A DNA stretch of 36,060 bases. Source: Kiritimatiellia bacterium. Lineage in GTDB: Bacteria; Verrucomicrobiota; Kiritimatiellia; UBA8416; JADHWI01. Where the stretch lies: assembly GCA_016783565.1 (NCBI GenBank), contig JADHWI010000024.1, positions 1 to 36,060 on the forward strand. The letters are read 5' to 3'. A program made the translations under genes and the position numbers. The notes beneath the pieces are model-generated. The model made no database searches and had not been told where the DNA came from. It worked only from the letters and a program-made list of their open reading frames with translations. Below are positions 33,332 to 36,060 of this stretch, piece after piece (the stretch's first letter is position 1; each line of letters starts with the position of its first letter).

Positions 33332-35305
33332 ATGAGGAAATTGATATACGCATTTGTACTAGCACTGGCTGTTAATGTGATGGCGGAGGAAAAACATGAT
33401 TATCCTTACCAGCCGGTTGATTTTACGAAAGTAAAGTTGACTGACAAATTTTGGCACCCACGTATTGAAACAAATCGGACCGTTACGGTTCCATACGCAT
33501 TTAAGCAAAGCGAGAAGACGGGGCGTATAGAAAACTTCAAGGTCGCGGGTGGTTTATCTGACAAGAGATGGACGGGCGGTTTTGGTTTTAATGATTCCGA
33601 TGTTAATAAAATCATTGAAGGTGCATCCTATTGCCTGAGCGTTAAGCCGAATCCTGAACTGGATAAGTATCTTGATGAACTGATCAGCTACTACGCTGCT
33701 GCACAGGAAGAGGACGGTTTTTTGTATACTTACTGGACAGCCGCCAAAAGGGCAGGAGCGTTTCCAGGAGCGCGATGCCGTCCAAGAGACAATGATCGCT
33801 GGAGCAATATTCATGAAGCACATCAGCTTTATAACGTAGGGCACATGTACGAGGCCGGTGTTGCTCATTACCTGGCTACAGGCAAACGCTCTTTGCTGGA
33901 TATCTGCATCAAAAATGCTGACCTGGTCTGCAAGACGTTCGGGCCTGACGGTTTGAAAGATCCTCCGGGACACCAGGAAATAGAAATCGGACTCGCGAAA
34001 CTTTATCGCGCTACCGGTGATAAGAAATATATCGAGCAGGCGAAGTTCTTTCTCGAAATGCGCGGACGGCATGGAAAGAAAGACACTTATAACCAGAAAC
34101 ACAAGCCTGTCCTTGAGCAGGAAGAAGCAGTAGGGCATGCAGTAAGAGCGAATTACATGTTCAGCGGCATGGCTGATGTTGCGGCATTGACGGGCGATAA
34201 AGCGTATATTGATGCAATAGATAAATTGTGGGAGAACGTTGTCGGTAAGAAACTATATATTACCGGCGGCACAGGAGCGCTCGGGCGCGGTGAGGCGTAT
34301 GGTGATAATTACTTCCTGACCAATTACAAGGCATATTGCGAGACATGTGCAGGGGTTGCCAATGTCTACTGGAACCATAGAATGTTCCTTCTGCATGGAG
34401 ACGCGAAGTATATCGATGTGATGGAACGCTCGCTCTACAACAACGTCCTCTCTGGCATCGCGCTCGATGGTAAGCATTTCTTCTACAACAACAAGCTGGC
34501 AACCACGAAGCACGGCAGGAAACGTGACGGTTGGTTCGGCGTTGCATGTTGTCCAAGTAATATATCCCGTTTCCTGGCAAGTGTCGGGGGCTATATGTAC
34601 GCTGTCCGCGATGCATCCATATACGTGAACCTATATGGCCAGAGTGAAGCGGATATCAAGCTAGGTAAGCGGACGGTGAAACTAACCCAGGAATCGGAAT
34701 ACCCATGGAAGGGCGTAGTCAAGCTCACGGTATCTCCGAGCAAGAAAACAGAGTTTGCATTAAATATTCGAATTCCCGGCTGGGCGAAGAACCAGCCTGT
34801 TCCGAGCGACCTTTATACTGTTGCTCCGGGCAACGAGGTAAAATGGGAGTTTTCCTGCAAGGTCAATGGCAAAAATGTTGAGGCCGTTCCGCAGGCAGGC
34901 TATGCCGTAATCACACGTAAGTGGAAGGAAGGCGATACTGTTGAATTCGATCTTCCCATGGAGGCTCAGCGCATTCTTTCGCACGAAAAGGTCCAGCATA
35001 ATGTAGGGCGCGTTGCTCTGCAGCGCGGTCCGATCGTATATTGCGTGGAATTTCCGGATGTTGCTAACAAGGTCGATGCTGTGGCTAATCTGACTCTGGC
35101 GGACAGCTCTAAGCTGAAATTGGAGCACCGTGAAGACCTGCTAAACGGAATGACGGTTATCGCTTCCAAGGGAAGATTTGTAAAGGAAGAGCAGGATTTC
35201 GATGCCGGCATAGAGACGGACTTCTTTATGATTCCGTATTACGCCTGGGCTCACAGGGGGCAGGGCGAAATGATTGTCTGGATGAAGAGATGGGGCAAGA
35301 AATAA
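33332..35305 (+). CDS. GH127 beta-L-arabinofuranosidase-type glycoside hydrolase
   Basis: This 657-aa secreted enzyme of the GH127 family (formerly DUF1680) removes beta-L-arabinofuranose or related sugars from plant or algal glycans. It has a signal peptide (MRKLIYAFVLALAVNVMA) and an (alpha/alpha)6-barrel. Catalytic residues match HypBA1: Glu321 in GRGEAYGDNY, Glu337 and Cys339 in YCETCA, and Cys406/Cys407 in ACCPSN, which bind zinc and include the nucleophile Cys. The length is close to that of HypBA1. The ATG at 33332 is preferred because AGGAG (33321-33325) lies 6 nt before it, rather than the ATG at 33326. The next gene starts on its stop codon (TAATG). The signal peptide suggests action outside the cytoplasm. 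The exact sugar is uncertain, as the family also contains other specificities. Confidence 0.93.
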   Translation: MRKLIYAFVLALAVNVMAEEKHDYPYQPVDFTKVKLTDKFWHPRIETNRTVTVPYAFKQSEKTGRIENFKVAGGLSDKRWTGGFGFNDSDVNKIIEGASYCLSVKPNPELDKYLDELISYYAAAQEEDGFLYTYWTAAKRAGAFPGARCRPRDNDRWSNIHEAHQLYNVGHMYEAGVAHYLATGKRSLLDICIKNADLVCKTFGPDGLKDPPGHQEIEIGLAKLYRATGDKKYIEQAKFFLEMRGRHGKKDTYNQKHKPVLEQEEAVGHAVRANYMFSGMADVAALTGDKAYIDAIDKLWENVVGKKLYITGGTGALGRGEAYGDNYFLTNYKAYCETCAGVANVYWNHRMFLLHGDAKYIDVMERSLYNNVLSGIALDGKHFFYNNKLATTKHGRKRDGWFGVACCPSNISRFLASVGGYMYAVRDASIYVNLYGQSEADIKLGKRTVKLTQESEYPWKGVVKLTVSPSKKTEFALNIRIPGWAKNQPVPSDLYTVAPGNEVKWEFSCKVNGKNVEAVPQAGYAVITRKWKEGDTVEFDLPMEAQRILSHEKVQHNVGRVALQRGPIVYCVEFPDVANKVDAVANLTLADSSKLKLEHREDLLNGMTVIASKGRFVKEEQDFDAGIETDFFMIPYYAWAHRGQGEMIVWMKRWGKK

Positions 35306-35895
35306 TGATGAGAATACGGATATTTGTTTTACTGGTGAGTCTGGTGTTTGGGGTGTCGAACGCAAGGGCGGGAACGGTTTATATTCCTCCTGAAAAGATG
35401 TGGGACACCTGGGTGATGCAGGATGGCGAGGATTATCATTTATTTTTTCTCAGTGGAGGCAATATTGGCCGTGCGGTTTCTCAAGACCTTATCCATTGGC
35501 AGCATTTGCCTCCGATCAAAAAACTCGGCAAGAAGGGCGGCTGGGATGAGAGCGGCATGATGATGACTGGCTCCACGGTCAAGCATGGTGACAAGTATTA
35601 TCTCTGCTTCGGGGCGCGCGGACACGGCACACCTATTGGCCTGATCGAAAGTGATGACTTGAAGACCTGGAAAAGGGTAGGCGATACACCGGTGCTTGTT
35701 GCGAAAGAGCCGTATGCTCCTGATCACTGGCGCGACCTCGCTCCGCTCTGGGATGCGAAAGAGAAACAATGGGACGGCTATCTCTTCGCTACAGTTGCCG
35801 GGACAAAGCTGCCTTCTATCGCACATGTGACATCAAAAGACTTTATTAATTGGGACTATCACAAGCCAGTAGCATCCCATAGAATGGAGGAGTGA
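35305..35895 (+). pseudogene. Truncated GH43/GH32-like five-bladed-propeller glycosidase
   Basis: The 196-codon frame starts with a signal peptide (FVLLVSLVFGVSNARA) and has the blades of a GH43/GH32-like protein: MWDTWVMQDGEDYHLFFLSG, GRAVSQDLIHWQHLP, GSTVKHGDKYYLCFGA, GLIESDDLKTWKRV, WRDLAPLWDAKEKQWDGYLF and HVTSKDFINWDYH. Family members continue for another 100-150 residues with one or two more blades. Here the frame ends at PVASHRMEE and TGA 35893-35895. That stop lies inside the first unit of a palindrome-rich repeat (35882 onward), so the gene was probably cut by that element. The ATG at 35305 overlaps the GH127 stop (TAATG), so the two were coupled. A second ATG at 35308 is also possible. 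Confidence 0.7.
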
Positions 35896-36060
35896 TGGAG
35901 AGTTGGAGTAATGGGGGTAGGCCCTTTGGGCCATTGGAGAAAGAGGCAAACCATCAAATGCATTCTGTCGCATCGAGTCAAGCGACTTGCGTAAGTCTCT
36001 GCAATCCAACACTCCAGTACTCCCGCACTCCAACACTGGCGTCCCTATGGGATGCCAGTG
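35882..36060. repeat. Palindrome-rich dispersed-repeat element (runs to the window end)
   Basis: This DNA has a left border of GGAG units (GGAGGAGTGATGGAGAGTTG, 35886-35905) and matching reverse-complement CTCCAACAC units near 35990-36035, so the ends are degenerate inverted repeats. Between them are hairpins GGCCC-TTT-GGGCC (35931-35943) and GTCGC (35967-35971) with GCGAC (35982-35986). At the window end there is CACTGGC-G-TCCC paired with GGGA-T-GCCAGTG around TAT. The style matches the small dispersed repeats frequent in PVC genomes, recalled from experience. It continues or ends beyond the window. Confidence 0.6.

Noticed and set aside
1-36060. Search for CRISPR arrays, complete insertion sequences, rRNA genes or riboswitches
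   Set aside because: No regular direct-repeat/spacer array, complete transposase, rRNA segment or recognised riboswitch core was seen. Only tandem coding repeats and degenerate dispersed repeats are present.

Overview
The window looks like a chromosomal piece of a bacterium from the PVC superphylum, most likely a Kiritimatiellota/Lentisphaerae/Verrucomicrobiota-type organism that degrades sulfated polysaccharides. This is inferred from family content and was not tested by any search. The pointers are a primary sigma factor with a histone-like Lys/Ala-rich N-terminus, CSPTR-type sulfatases, very large exported c-type cytochrome/FGE-like fusion proteins with a hydrazine-synthase-alpha-like middle domain, a GH127 enzyme, and degenerate repeat DNA of a kind common in these genomes.

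Layout. 1-82: 3' tail of an unidentified gene, possibly a transposase. 276-3060: rpoD, then a small RRM protein with an N-terminal membrane segment, closed by a strong terminator. 3077-9709 (minus strand): DJ-1/PfpI protein, a GT9 glycosyltransferase overlapping a large GT-C-like membrane protein, and a DEAD-box RNA helicase. 9890-13308 (minus): a compact molybdate-type ABC importer operon (binding protein, permease, ATPase) whose binding protein is two binding domains fused in tandem. 13423-15225 (plus): a sulfatase. 15333-15408 (minus): tRNA-Thr(UGU) with a clear promoter. 15509-21316: an unknown exported protein, HPr, an RDD membrane protein, a small membrane protein, TadA, a Ca2+-type P-type ATPase, and PgpA on the plus strand.

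21339-36060 is an accessory, carbohydrate-catabolic region. It holds an unknown exported protein, a 1034-aa exported protein (propeller/HZS-alpha-like, two CxxCH haem motifs, C-terminal FGE-like domain), a second sulfatase with a GH2 remnant directly upstream, and an exported propeller-like protein. A 1014-aa paralogue of the cytochrome/FGE-like protein, a GH127 beta-L-arabinofuranosidase and a GH43/GH32-like protein follow. The region is decayed in places: a 5'-truncated GH2 pseudogene, a frameshifted signal-peptide gene, short orphan open frames, and a palindrome-rich repeat that begins at the stop codon of the last, truncated, glycosidase-like gene.

The most notable observation is the pair of cytochrome/FGE-like fusions. 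Both carry the FGE fold signature next to sulfatase genes, but the catalytic cysteine pair is gone (Asp/Cys in one, Asp/Ala in the other). They are therefore unlikely to be the sulfatase-maturing enzymes that a simple annotation would suggest. They may instead be haem proteins with a repurposed lectin-like FGE fold, acting with the sulfatases and glycosidases in the periplasm or at the cell surface.
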